Shown: positions 22,668 to 33,197 of the stretch, piece by piece
Layout of the letters: every line of letters starts with the position of its first letter
How positions within the stretch are numbered: the first letter of the stretch is position 1
DNA from: Spongilla lacustris
Lineage: Eukaryota > Porifera > Demospongiae > Spongillida > Spongillidae
Assembly (NCBI GenBank): GCA_949361645.1
Contig: OX442426.1
Location: 7,571,208 to 7,635,207, forward strand
Direction of reading: 5' to 3'
Length of the DNA: 64,000 nt
The notes under the pieces: model-generated
The model's input: the letters and a program-made list of their open reading frames with translations, nothing else
What the model was told of the DNA's origin: nothing
Database searches by the model: none
Position numbers and translations under genes: made by a program

Positions 22668-24990
22668 AAAGAGGGTCACCACATCCCTCAGTCAGTATAG
22701 AGGGTCACCACATCCCTCAGTCGGCATAGAGGGTCACCACATCCCTCAGTCGGCATAGAGGGTCACCACATCCCTCAGTCGGCATAGAGGGTCACCACAT
22801 CCCTCAGTCGGCATAGAGGGTCACCACATCCCTCAGTCGGCATAGAGGGTCACCACATCCCTCAGTCAGTATAGAGGGTCACCACATCCCTCAGACAGTA
22901 TAGAGGGTCACCACATCCCTCAGTCAGTATAGAGGGTCACCACATCCCTCAGACAGTATAGAGGGTCACCACATCCCTCAGTCAGTATAGAGGGTCACCA
23001 CATCTCTCAGTCAGTATAGAGGGTCACCACATCCCTCAGTCAGTATAGAGGGTCACCACCTCCCTCAGACAGTATAGAGGGTCACCACATCTCCCTCAGT
23101 CAGTATAGAGGGTCACCACATCTCTCAGTCAGTATAGAGGGTCACCACATCCCTCAGTCAGTATAGAGGGTCACCACCTCCCTCAGACAGTATAGAGGGT
23201 CACCACATCCCTCAGTCAGTATAGAGGGTCACCACCTCCCTCAGACAGTATAGAGGGTCACCACCTCCCTCGGTCAGTATAGAGGGTCACCACCTCCCTC
23301 AGTCAGTATAGAGGGTCACCACATCCCTCAGTCAGTATAGAGGGTCACCACCTCCCTCAGACAGTATAGAGGGTCACCACATCCCTCAGTCAGTATAGAG
23401 GGTCACCACATCCCTCAGTCGGCATAGAGGGTCACCACATCCCTCAGTCGGCATAGAGGGTCACCACATCCCTCAGTCGGCATAGAGGGTCACCACATCC
23501 CTCAGTCAGTATAGAGGGTCACCACATCCCTCAGACAGTATAGAGGGTCACCACATCCCTCAGTCAGTATAGAGGGTCACCACATCCCTCAGACAGTATA
23601 GTCAGTATAGAGGGTCACCACATCCCTCAGACAGTATAGTCAGTATAGAGGGTCACCACATCTCTCAGTCAGTATAGAGGGTCACCACATCCCTCAGTCA
23701 GTATAGAGGGTCACCACCTCCCTCAGACAGTATAGAGGGTCACCACATCTCCCTCAGTCAGTATAGAGGGTCACCACATCTATCAGTCAGTATAGAGGGT
23801 CACCACATCCCTCAGTCAGTATAGAGGGTCACCACCTCCCTCAGACAGTATAGAGGGTCACCACATCCCTCAGTCAGTATAGAGGGTCACCACCTCCCTC
23901 AGACAGTATAGAGGGTCACCACATCCCTCAGTCAGTATAGAGGGTCACCACCTCCCTCAGACAGTATAGAGGGTCACCACATCCCTCAGTCAGTATAGAG
24001 GGTCACCACATCCCTCAGTCAGTATAGAGGGTCACCACATCCCTCAGTCAGTATAGAGGGTCACCACCTCCCTCGGTCAGTATAGAGGGTCACCACATCC
24101 CTCAGTCAGTATAGAGGGTCACCACATCCCTCAGTCAGTATAGAGGGTCACCACATCCCTCAGTCAGTATAGAGGGTCACCACATCCCTCAGTCAGTATA
24201 GAGGGTCACCACCTCCCTCAGTCAGTATAGAGGGTCACCACCTCCCTCAGTCAGTATAGAGGGTCACCACATCCCTCAGTCAGTATAGAGGGTCACCACA
24301 TCCCTCAGTCAGTATAGAGGGTCACCACATCCCTCAGTCAGTATAGAGGGTCACCACATCCCTCAGACAGTATAGAGGGTCACCACATCCCTCAGTCAGT
24401 ATAGAGGGTCACCACATCTCTCAGTCAGTATAGAGGGTCACCACATCCCTCAGTCAGTATAGAGGGTCACCACCTCCCTCAGACAGTATAGAGGGTCACC
24501 ACATCCCTCAGTCAGTATAGAGGGTCACCACCTCCCTCAGACAGTATAGAGGGTCACCACCTCCCTCGGTCAGTATAGAGGGTCACCACCTCCCTCAGTC
24601 AGTATAGAGGGTCACCACATCCCTCAGTCAGTATAGAGGGTCACCACATCCCTCAGTCAGTATAGAGGGTCACCACCTCCCTCAGTCAGTATAGAGGGTC
24701 ACCACCTCCCTCGGTCAGTATAGAGGGTCACCACATCTCTCAGTCAGTATAGAGGGTCACCACATCCCTCGGTCAGTATAGAGGGTCACCACATCCCTCA
24801 GTCAGTATAGAGGGTCACCACCTCCCTCAGTCAGTATAGAGGGTCACCACCTCCCTCAGTCAGTATAGAGGGTCACCACATCCCTCAGTCAGTATATAGG
24901 GTCACCACATCCCTCAGTCAGTATAGAGGGTCACCACATCCCTCAGACAGTATAGAGGGTCACCACATCCCTCAGTCAGTATAGAGGGTC
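22668..24990 (+). repeat. 29-bp satellite array, about 80 copies
   Basis: The unit is CCCTCAGTCAGTATAGAGGG then TCACCACAT (29 bases). Variants are TCAG/ACAG, CAT/CCT and GTCGGCA/GTCAGTA. Blocks of variant units recur in the same order (for example about 22980-23110 and 23640-23770), showing larger duplications within the array. Each unit contains AGGGTCA. Confidence 0.97.
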
Positions 24991-24999
24991 ACTCAAGAT

Positions 25000-25772
25000 G
25001 AATCTGCCATACCACACCACGATACTGGTTTCACTCTCACTTCTCAACCACCCCCCATCCACCATAAACTGTCTCCTTCGTACATCAACCTTGCATCTTG
25101 TTGCCAAATGTTGAACTTCTAGAGCAATATATTTATACAATATATTTATACCTTCTGCTGTCCCTCTGCCCCCGCCCCGCCCCTCACCCCTGCCCCGCCC
25201 CTCACATACGGTCCCATTTCTGCATTACTTCGTATTTCTTTAGTTTCTTTAATAAAACTCTTGTATGTATGCCTAGAAACCAGTAACTTTCAACAACAGA
25301 CAAACTGTTTCGAATAGGAAATGTGTAGTTTTGCCACAAGGTATGGTACATGGCACCCATCCAATCCCAAACCAGTGGCACATCCACACAATACTATTAT
25401 ATTAGCTTCCATAATGGAATCAATTTGTGCCACTATTATAGGTGAGTTTTTTAAAGTGCATTATATGTCAAATCACTTAAAGACAGCAGCAAGCATCAAT
25501 TAACTCTGCAACAAATAACTGACAAATAACTGAACACACAGTATGATAACTCCTATGTAACGTGTTGTAAGGCCCTTAGACATTGCGATGGAATTAGAAG
25601 GTTGATTTCTTCAGGGGTACAAATATATGCAAATTGTCTGAGCTGAGATGTTTCATCATTTTGTTTACATTCTAACACACTTTAAAATCCTTCCATTGAA
25701 ATTATTGAAAGAAAAGTGTCCCATAAGGACATGGGGGTGCTTAGAAGTGTGTGTATTCTGCAACAGAGTGAC
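25000..25772. other. unique-looking intergenic DNA
   Basis: AT-rich sequence between the 29-bp array and repeat copy 2, with a short C-rich patch (CCCCGCCCCTCACCC, duplicated) near 25170-25205. No coding signal was found; I searched specifically for GTF2H2 C-terminal exons. Confidence 0.5.
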
Positions 25773-26155
25773 ATCCCCTTATAGAGCATATATGGTATTG
25801 ATTCCCACACACCCCACATTGCTCAGCACAAAGACGGTCCCTTTGAGGTACATAGAGCTACCAGCTCCTGGCAACGTTCAATCAGGGTAACTATGGCTAT
25901 GCAGGAGAAATATGCAGCAGACCATCTGCGTACTGTACACATGTCACTGATACCATTATCAGTTACTGGGTGGTGTGCGTGTGTCTTAGCAGGGATTGAG
26001 CCTCGCACTCCAGTTCAAAATGCATCAGGCACAAACCACTCCACAAGTGCTTTGCGTGTGGATTGCGCAGTGGTTAATCATGTAACCCACTTAAACTGGT
26101 CAAACTGGTCTGCTCGAACTGGTGAAACAGTACGTACAAACGTTTGTTGTTTGAC
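25773..26155 (-). repeat. interspersed repeat, copy 2 (SINE-like), inverted relative to copy 1
   Basis: Reverse complement of 21378-21821, lacking some internal bases. A translated frame of 61 codons is identical between the copies, so they are recent. That frame is not thought to be a gene, because the repeat has tRNA-like features. With copy 1 it forms inverted arms around the 29-bp array. Confidence 0.65.
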
Positions 26156-26542
26156 CGGCATTAAACTACATGGTTTTGGATGAGAAGGGACCTAAACTCC
26201 GCCCACAAGTACTTTAATTAAACAGCTGATAAAGATCTTGTCATTCAGAATTGGGTCAATGAAAGTGGGGTGATTGTTGATCGTATAGAGCAAGCCGTAT
26301 TATGTAACACTAGATATGACCTCCATGTGTGTATTGAGAGGCCATGGGACGTCTAATAACATGGCTGTGACCTCTGTGTATTGAGAGTTGTTTTGGATGT
26401 CTCATATCCCATAGAAACTGATTTTAGTGGGGGAAAAAAATCAACATGGTACCAAATTAAGTCCTAAAAACTGAATTTAAATAGCTTAACTTGAAAAATT
26501 GAAGCCCTAAAGAGTAATAAAATTCTATGGGATATGCGACAT

Positions 26543-27254
26543 CAGGGTTGCCGAAGGCCAGCCCGGCCTGCCAGGTCGGCCTGGCAGGCCGGACCGTGAC
26601 CTGACAGGCCGGCAGGCCGGGATCCACCCACTTATTATAATAAATTATTAATTCATTTAGCGATGTCTATAGCTAGCTATACATGTATATAGTGATATAG
26701 TTATTACAATCAGTTGGTAATGGTTACAACTTACAAATTACAGATACAGAAACTGAGTCTGAGATACATAACATGCAGTGATGCAAACAGCGCGCTTGCT
26801 ATCTAAATACTTGTAATTAACCATGCATTGTGCTTCAGCATGACACACGCCTCCAAACGTTGAGGGAGAAGATTCCATCTCTGGCGCTGTTGAATCAGCT
26901 TAGCTCGCGAAAACACCCGCTCGGATGGAGCTGAAGAAGCAGGAATAGCTAAATACTTCCTGGCAAGCTTTGCAATTGTGGGGAATTGCCCATCGTGCAT
27001 TTTCCACCACGCTAGAGGGTCAATAGGGGAATTTTCATCTATGATTCGGGCCTCAGGAACAAGCAGCCATGCATCATACTCCCCCAGAACTGCGGCTGTC
27101 TTTAATAAATTGTTTAATAATATCATAATGTTTTGTGATTAGCCATGAATTTTTAATAAATTGTTAATAACATCAATTTATCCGACCTGGCAGGCCGGGC
27201 CTCTCAGGCCGGCCGGTCACAGGCTGGACCCCGGCCTGACTTTCGGCAACCCTG
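26543..27254. mobile_element. hAT transposon remnant with intact ends
   Basis: It starts CAGGGTTGCCGAAGGCC (26543) and ends TTTCGGCAACCCTG (27254), inverted relative to each other. The flanking 8-mers are TGCGACAT (26535-26542) and TGCAACAT (27255-27262), 7 of 8 matching, as expected for hAT target duplications. The subterminal sequence is dense in GGCCTGCCAGG/GGCAGGCCGG palindromes. Only the C-terminal part of a transposase survives, on the minus strand. Confidence 0.85.
26803..27126 (-). pseudogene. hAT transposase C-terminal (hATC dimerisation) fragment
   Basis: A 107-codon open frame that reads DPLAWWKMHDGQFPTIAKLA, then ARKYLAIPASSAPSERVFS, the classic hATC dimerisation signature of hAT transposases and ZBED-like proteins. 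A full transposase would be about 600 residues, and the catalytic core and BED zinc finger are absent. It sits inside the 712-base element at 26543-27254, so it is an internally deleted copy. The remaining frame is intact, which suggests a fairly recent deletion. Confidence 0.85.
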
Positions 27255-27262
27255 TGCAACAT

Positions 27263-28058
27263 GAACGCAGTACCAAATTAAGTCCTAAGAGTAAGTAAGC
27301 ATTTTAAAAAAAACTTTAAACATTGAAGCCCTAAACAGCAGTAAATCAGACTTTACTTCAATATTTCAGATTTAAAAAGGGCTCTCTATTAGTGCATGGG
27401 CTGCAATATTGCTGCTTTGTTACATCACAATATCCTGTCGCGGACTTTAATAGCTATATCAAAGAACAGTATGCATGATAAAGTGGTCCCAGAAATCAAG
27501 GTTTTGGGGGGGGGGGGGGGGGGGGGGGGGGGTTTCTCTCATTTAGAGGCTCATTTAAAACAAATCTTGGTTACTGAACTTGAATTTTGAGGTCTTGTTT
27601 TCTTAAGCTTAATTAGTATTATTTCTTTAGGCAAAACTTAATCTTTAATCTGCGTGAAACGATCCTGAATTCAGGATCGGTAAAATCCTGAATTCAGGAT
27701 AGTGGGTTCTTTCGTTTATAACAACCATTGCAGTGAAAATTAAATCATTAAAACTTAGATGCTGTTTGTTTGAACAATGTTGCACACATTCTATAGCATG
27801 GAATAATTTTTATCATCTAGAAAGCAGCCCAAACTTCAGGGATGCATAAGCACGTTTGTTGCTCTCACTTACATAAATTAAATGATTAGCAATTTATAGT
27901 TTGTAATGCTTACAAAGAGCATTGAACATATCAATTTAACTCCTTTTCACTACTTATTGGTGGTAGCACCTCCAGACTCTTGGTAGAAGTTGTATTTTTA
28001 CCAAACTTGTACACAAAATAATAGTTTATTCTCATTGTCCGAGCATCCGCCCTTTCTT
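27263..28058. other. intergenic DNA left of the assembly gap
   Basis: Contains a 20-base poly-G run at about 27506-27532 and the close inverted repeat GATCCTGAATTCAGGATC near 27661-27678, followed by another AATCCTGAATTCAGGAT. No coding signal seen. Confidence 0.5.
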
Positions 28059-28258
28059 NNNNNNNNNNNNNNNNNNNNNNNNNNNNNNNNNNNNNNNNNN
28101 NNNNNNNNNNNNNNNNNNNNNNNNNNNNNNNNNNNNNNNNNNNNNNNNNNNNNNNNNNNNNNNNNNNNNNNNNNNNNNNNNNNNNNNNNNNNNNNNNNNN
28201 NNNNNNNNNNNNNNNNNNNNNNNNNNNNNNNNNNNNNNNNNNNNNNNNNNNNNNNNNN
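28059..28258. other. assembly gap (200 N)
   Basis: A block of N, probably a fixed-size scaffold gap, followed directly by a CA microsatellite (28259-28325) that probably caused it. Order and orientation across the gap are not guaranteed. Confidence 0.99.
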
Positions 28259-28325
28259 ACACACACACACACATACACACACATACACACATACACACAC
28301 ATGCACACATGCACACACACACAAC

Positions 28326-30600
28326 ACATGCATATACACGCATGTGCAAGGGTGTGTGTTATAGGCAGTATTGGACTTGCATTGCTTGCAGGTATTCAAA
28401 GTGATTTTTAACTCTTTGAATGGCAAGTGCATATATGAATGCATTCTCACACAACCATATAATCATCGATCTGTTGTTTTTATTACAAAGAATTGCTTTG
28501 AATAGTACCTTTTACATTTACTAAACTGAATACATGCATGCATGCCAGTCAGTGCAATATACTAACATGCATGTAACCAGCCATGTAGATGCTGAATCCA
28601 TAAACCTAGCTGGGGCACTGGGGGTGTAAGCACATCTTGTGTTGTAACAACCCAACTATGAACTGGCTAAAAGCAGATTGATCTGGCATTTACGTGGGCT
28701 ACACATTCCGGTTCTTGGAGTAAATAATTGGAGTGATGGATTAGTGAAGTCATCTGAATAATGTGTTCTTGAATAAAATCATAATTACTACAGTTGTAAC
28801 CAATCATCTCATGTACTAGTAACTTTACAAGTGTATAGCAACTATCTGCATGCATGCATCATGAAGGTCCACACTTTTTATTTACACTGTCATGGTAAAA
28901 TCCATATAACGGTTATGTGCATATTAACTTGCATGGCGTCCAAAGAGTTAAAAAACCAATAGCACATTTCTGTGTCAAGTGTTCCACATTACATATATAT
29001 CCTGGTTTATATTGTGAACAACCTACTGAGAGAAGGGGGGGGGGGGGGGGGATAAACTGGCAGTTCTCAACCATTTAACATGATGTGCTTCATTGATGTC
29101 GGTTACAAATTCCTGTTCCAGGTGATTAAAATGTAAGTGATGCATTAGAGAAGTCATCTGAATAATTGAATTCTTTAGCATGGGACTGACTTTGCAGTAA
29201 CCAAATAAATATGTAGTTATAAGGTTGCAAGTGCAGCTTTTGCATGGAGTTGTGATCAGCACATGACTTTAGAGAACCAAATCATTAGTGGTGGCACAGA
29301 TAATTATTGTTATGTGCACAAGCGTAATAAAACTTCACCACAGTGAACTGTCATAGATCAGTTACCAGGCAGCTTTAAAAAATATAGCCTGTATGAGCAG
29401 TCACTAGCTTGCTCCAATACAAGAGCATTTCTTCCTTGAGCAGTGTCTCCTTACCAAATTTTACTACGATGTGCACATCTGCTTTGATTTGTGTATGTGA
29501 GTGTGTGGGTGTGTGGGTAACTGTATGAGTTTTTGTGTGCTTGCTGGGTTATTAAGTATCTTTATTACTGGTTAATAATGAGAACTACTGTACAGTGATT
29601 ATATTATTTACCCTTCTATGCCATGAAATATTCTCCAAATAGCTGGAAATCTTTCTCCAACCAGTTCAGTTACTTCAAGTAAGCCCTACTGTTCTTTAAT
29701 TATAAACTAGATTGATTTTGTTACAATTTCATGTTTGTTCTTCCACAATAGTAAAAAAAATTCTCTCCAAAAGTTAGTGGTTCATATAGTACATATATCA
29801 TATGATTTGAAGGCAATAGTGGTGTAAGGGTTCAATGATACAAAAATAGTCCTATATTTAGTACATTACATTTTACATTGCTAAATATATGACTATTTTT
29901 TCCCTTTCACATCATTGAATCCTTGTTTCCTTCCTTTTTACACCATCTTTGCCATCAAATCCTATATATCAGACCATGTAACCACCTCGCCAAATCTCTG
30001 CAATGTAACTTTTGCATGTACCAGATGTATCAATCATGTATCTGCCGGTTCAATAACTACATTTGTAAGTAGCTATGTGCTAATAATAATTTGGCCTTAC
30101 ACTAAGTGTATAGCAGGGATAATACATGTGGGATTATCTATTGTAATGAATACGTTTCTTTGTCATCCAAGATTACTAAATAAATTATGGGCCTGGGGAC
30201 TTATTCAAAATAATTATTGTATAATAATTGTGTGTGTATGTGTGCATGACAGAAGATTCTATTTTATTTTTTTAACAAGTGATACCACTCCTTTCAAAGA
30301 AATCAATGTATTGCAGTTTGGAATTGTGTCTTTCTGTCTAGTAGAAGATGCATGTCCGTACGAATGGAAAAAGTTGTACTAAGAAAATCAGTGTCAGCTG
30401 GTGTGATGCATAAAGTATTTGGTTAATGAGTAGGAGTACTTGGGATGGAGACACTTGTAATTCCTTTCCCTCGGGTTTTGCATGAATTCACACCAGACCA
30501 GATGTGAAGGTCATACCTGCTTGCTAGGTTCATACCATGCACAAAATAGGTGGCCGTCTCACTAGTGTGATTATTAGACATGCAAGTATCTGTCTCCTGG
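28326..30600. other. AT-rich intergenic DNA or upstream introns of the receptor-like gene
   Basis: No recognisable exon. Two minus-strand segments (28690-28830 and 29080-29210) are diverged copies of each other. A possible plus-strand exon lies at about 29972-30063, between TATATCAG and GTAAGT, reading CNVTFACTRCINHVSAGSIT. Its phase does not fit the exon at 31579, so it is not called. Confidence 0.4.
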
Positions 30601-30627
30601 TGTTCTGTGGTGAGCAGTACACTGAGG

Positions 30628-31340
30628 TAGGGGGGAGGAAGAGGTAGGGAGGAGGAAGAGGTAGGGAGGAGGAAGAGGTAGGGGGAGGAAGAGGTAGGGG
30701 GAGGAAGAGGTAGGGGGAGGAAGAGGTAGGGGGAGGAAGAGGTAGGGAGAGGAAGAGGTAGGGGGAGGAAGAGGTAGGGGGGAGGAAGAGGTAGGGAGGA
30801 GGAAGAGGTAGGGAGAGGAAGAGGTAGGGGGAGGAAGAGGTAGGGGGGAGGAAGAGGTAGGGGGGAGGAAGAGGTAGGGAGAGGAAGAGGTAGGGAGAGG
30901 AAGAGGTAGGGGGAGGAAGAGGTAGGGGGGAGGAAGAGGTAGGGGGGAGGAAGAGGTAGGGAGAGGAAGAGGTAGGGAGAGGAAGAGGTAGGGGGAGGAA
31001 GAGGTAGGGAGAGGAAGAGGTAGGGGGAGGAAGAGGTAGGGGGAGGAAGCGGTAGGGGGAGGAAGAGGTAGGGGGAGGAAGAGGTAGGGGGGAGGAAGAG
31101 GTAGGGGGGAGGAAGAGGTAGGGGGAGGAAGAGGTAGGGGGAGGAAGCGGTAGGGGGAGGAAGAGGTAGGGGGAGGAAGAGGTAGGGGGGAGGAAGAGGT
31201 AGGGGGAGGAAGAGGTAGGGGGAGGAAGAGGTAGGGGAGGAAGAGGTAGGGGGAGGAAGAGGTAGGGGGGAGGAAGAGGTAGGGGGAGGAAGAGGTAGGG
31301 GGGAGGAAGAGGTAGGGGGAGGAAGAGGTAGGGGGAGGAA
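30628..31340. repeat. purine-only minisatellite (GGAGGAAGAGGTAGGG units)
   Basis: About 46 units of 14-16 bases (GGAGGAAGAGGTAGGG with 0-2 extra G, a few GAAGCGG variants). The plus strand is almost all purine over 700 bases, so triplex (H-DNA) or quadruplex formation is plausible. It translates as repetitive SSSPYLFLPLP on the minus strand, which I do not regard as coding. Confidence 0.95.
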
Positions 31341-31578
31341 GCATCTTCTGGGACTGGGCAAATCGCTAGCCAAATAGCATTGCAATGACACACTGTTTAA
31401 ATTAGACATCATTAATAATTATAATGATAAAAATGTCGCGCTTCATATTTGCATTGGTACTAAACATGTGTGGTGTTAATACTGTAAAGCCTATACATTG
31501 TCTGCAACTAAAGTATTGCAAATGCTTTGTGTATGAACTGGCACCCTTCACATACACTTACACATACACACATTTCAG

Positions 31579-31988
31579 ACTTATCTTCATCAGCCTGTGA
31601 CATCTGGATGCACTTGTACCTTCCTGTTGCTTCAATAGCCTCATTTTGGGTTGGAATACTTGTTGCTACCACATTGTGTTTGTGTTACGTATGTGCATCA
31701 AGAAAGACTTACAAAAAGAAGCCAGCTGGCATCTCAAATCCAAATTTTATCCTCAACACCACTATATCAGATGATGTTGTATATCAAAACCCCAGCTCAG
31801 CTTCTGTTCTGTCAGCCTCCGATCCCACTCCTCAATTAGTTTCCCAATGTGCTGCTGAGTCAATGTCTCATAGATATGAGAATGTGCCAGCACCGAAGGC
31901 AACAGGATACGTATATGTGCCAGTGGTACCGCTGGAAAGCAACATTGCCTATATAGCAAGGAAGTCTAGCACTGGTACCCTCTGTTAA
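31579..31988 (+). CDS. last exon of a probable single-pass membrane receptor with tyrosine-based motifs
   Basis: The exon follows a good acceptor (CACATTTCAG, 31578) and ends at TAA (31986-31988), encoding about 136 residues. A short outer segment is followed by a hydrophobic membrane span (FWVGILVATTLCLCYVC), a basic stop-transfer patch (RKTYKKK) and a cytoplasmic tail. The tail has four spaced tyrosines: YQNP and YENV (Y-x-N, which Grb2-type SH2 domains bind), YVPV and YIAR. These are known phosphotyrosine docking patterns; use here is inference. The exon enters in phase 1, as in many receptor genes with shuffled extracellular modules. Upstream exons were not recognised and may lie near or beyond the assembly gap, so the extracellular domain is unknown. 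Confidence 0.6.
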
Positions 31989-33197
31989 AATTGAGTACAT
32001 GTATGCATTCGTTTTAACATGACAATTGCATGCATGTGCATGGCATGGGTAGTTAACGCATGCCATTTCGTGTTATTATATATGTAAACATGCATGTATT
32101 GGTTGCCTTCATGATTGTGCATAATTGGAGCAAACTGATTCATGCCATTTCATGTTATTATATATGTGTAAACATGCATGCATGTGGCCCAGACCCTAAA
32201 TACGGCCCAGACCCCCAAATATATCACAGTTGCGCATCACTAGGGTGTAGCAATTACGTGGAATTCGTGCAGCTCCAATAGAAGTACATATATTAATGGA
32301 CCATTTACATGTACTCATAAGATTATGAATGTGTACATGTACATTATTTATGTAATAGCATATAGCTCCAGCAAGTTTGATTCATATCTCAGGATATTCC
32401 CACTGCAAGCCGACTATGGTTATACGAACTGTATAGCTTTGGAAAAAGCGCACATAATTTCATTATCCCAAAGTTATACAGTTCGTATAACCATACATGT
32501 AGTGTCCGGATGTGCTATCAAATTCCTCATCTCTAAACATTGGCATTCCAAATGAATATTAGCCATGTGGTTATGAATTGTTAACAATATAATAGTCAAT
32601 ATGGAGTACATGTACGCTGGCAGAACCTATGGGCTTTAGTGAAGAGCAACGTTTCATAGTTCGAAATTTACTTGGAGGAATGACGTTTTTGGCAGCCTTC
32701 CTACAAGCAGAGGGATATTTCCTGTTGTTGTAGCGTGTGCCAAATACCTATGTGACAATATCAATCACCACCTCAATGTAAACGATTCTAATAATAGAGC
32801 ATCCTGCGCATGCGCATCCTAATAATAGTTCAGCTACTGCTCTTCGGGAAGGGGGGGCAGTATGGTTTCCGTCGTGGTTGTAGTTAGTCTTCTACTGAGA
32901 TCAAGTAGCCGCCCTGCATTAATCCTCTATATAAGTTAATACGTAAGTAAGAAAAAAATAATCATTAATAATCAATAAATGGTAGACCAGCACCATCATT
33001 TAGGCCAATTCCACTTCTCCATTTTAAATGGGAACCTCTCAAACACAGGGTTGTTGCACGAATTATTGCAAGACGAAGTTGCATTCTTGCTCGAACCCAG
33101 TTCATCAGTCTCTGTTACAAACACTTTTGCCTCAGAACCCATGACTCCATCCAAAAAGGGGCGTGGCATATCATATTTTGTAACCGCTTGACTCGAG
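31989..33197. other. intergenic DNA downstream of the receptor-like exon
   Basis: Contains a near-duplicate pair of about 50 bases (32064-32100 and 32140-32180, ATGCCATTTCGTGTTATTAT) and a hairpin at 32415-32495 (separate entry). A 70-codon frame at 32979-33191 has no recognisable domain. Confidence 0.45.
32415..32495. repeat. 21-bp perfect inverted repeat
   Basis: The left arm starts at 32415 (TATGGTTATACGAACTGTAT) and the right arm, 32475-32495, is its exact reverse complement. The 39-base spacer has further partial pairing (CTTTGG/CCAAAG). It may be a tiny fold-back element. Confidence 0.8.

Noticed and set aside
22668..24990. 29-bp repeats as a CRISPR array
   Set aside because: Units are directly abutting with no unique spacers, and the window is eukaryotic.
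21586..26008. Identical 61-codon frames as a duplicated gene
   Set aside because: They lie in an interspersed repeat with tRNA-like features, in inverted orientation. Identity reflects recent copying, not a protein.
29915..30382. A 155-codon plus-strand frame upstream of the receptor-like exon
   Set aside because: No recognisable domain, and the best internal exon candidate (29972-30063) does not match the phase of the exon at 31579.
30423..31412. Long minus-strand frames (SSSPYLFLPLP repeats) over the purine array
   Set aside because: All three frames are open with equivalent low-complexity translations, so this is a repeat artefact.
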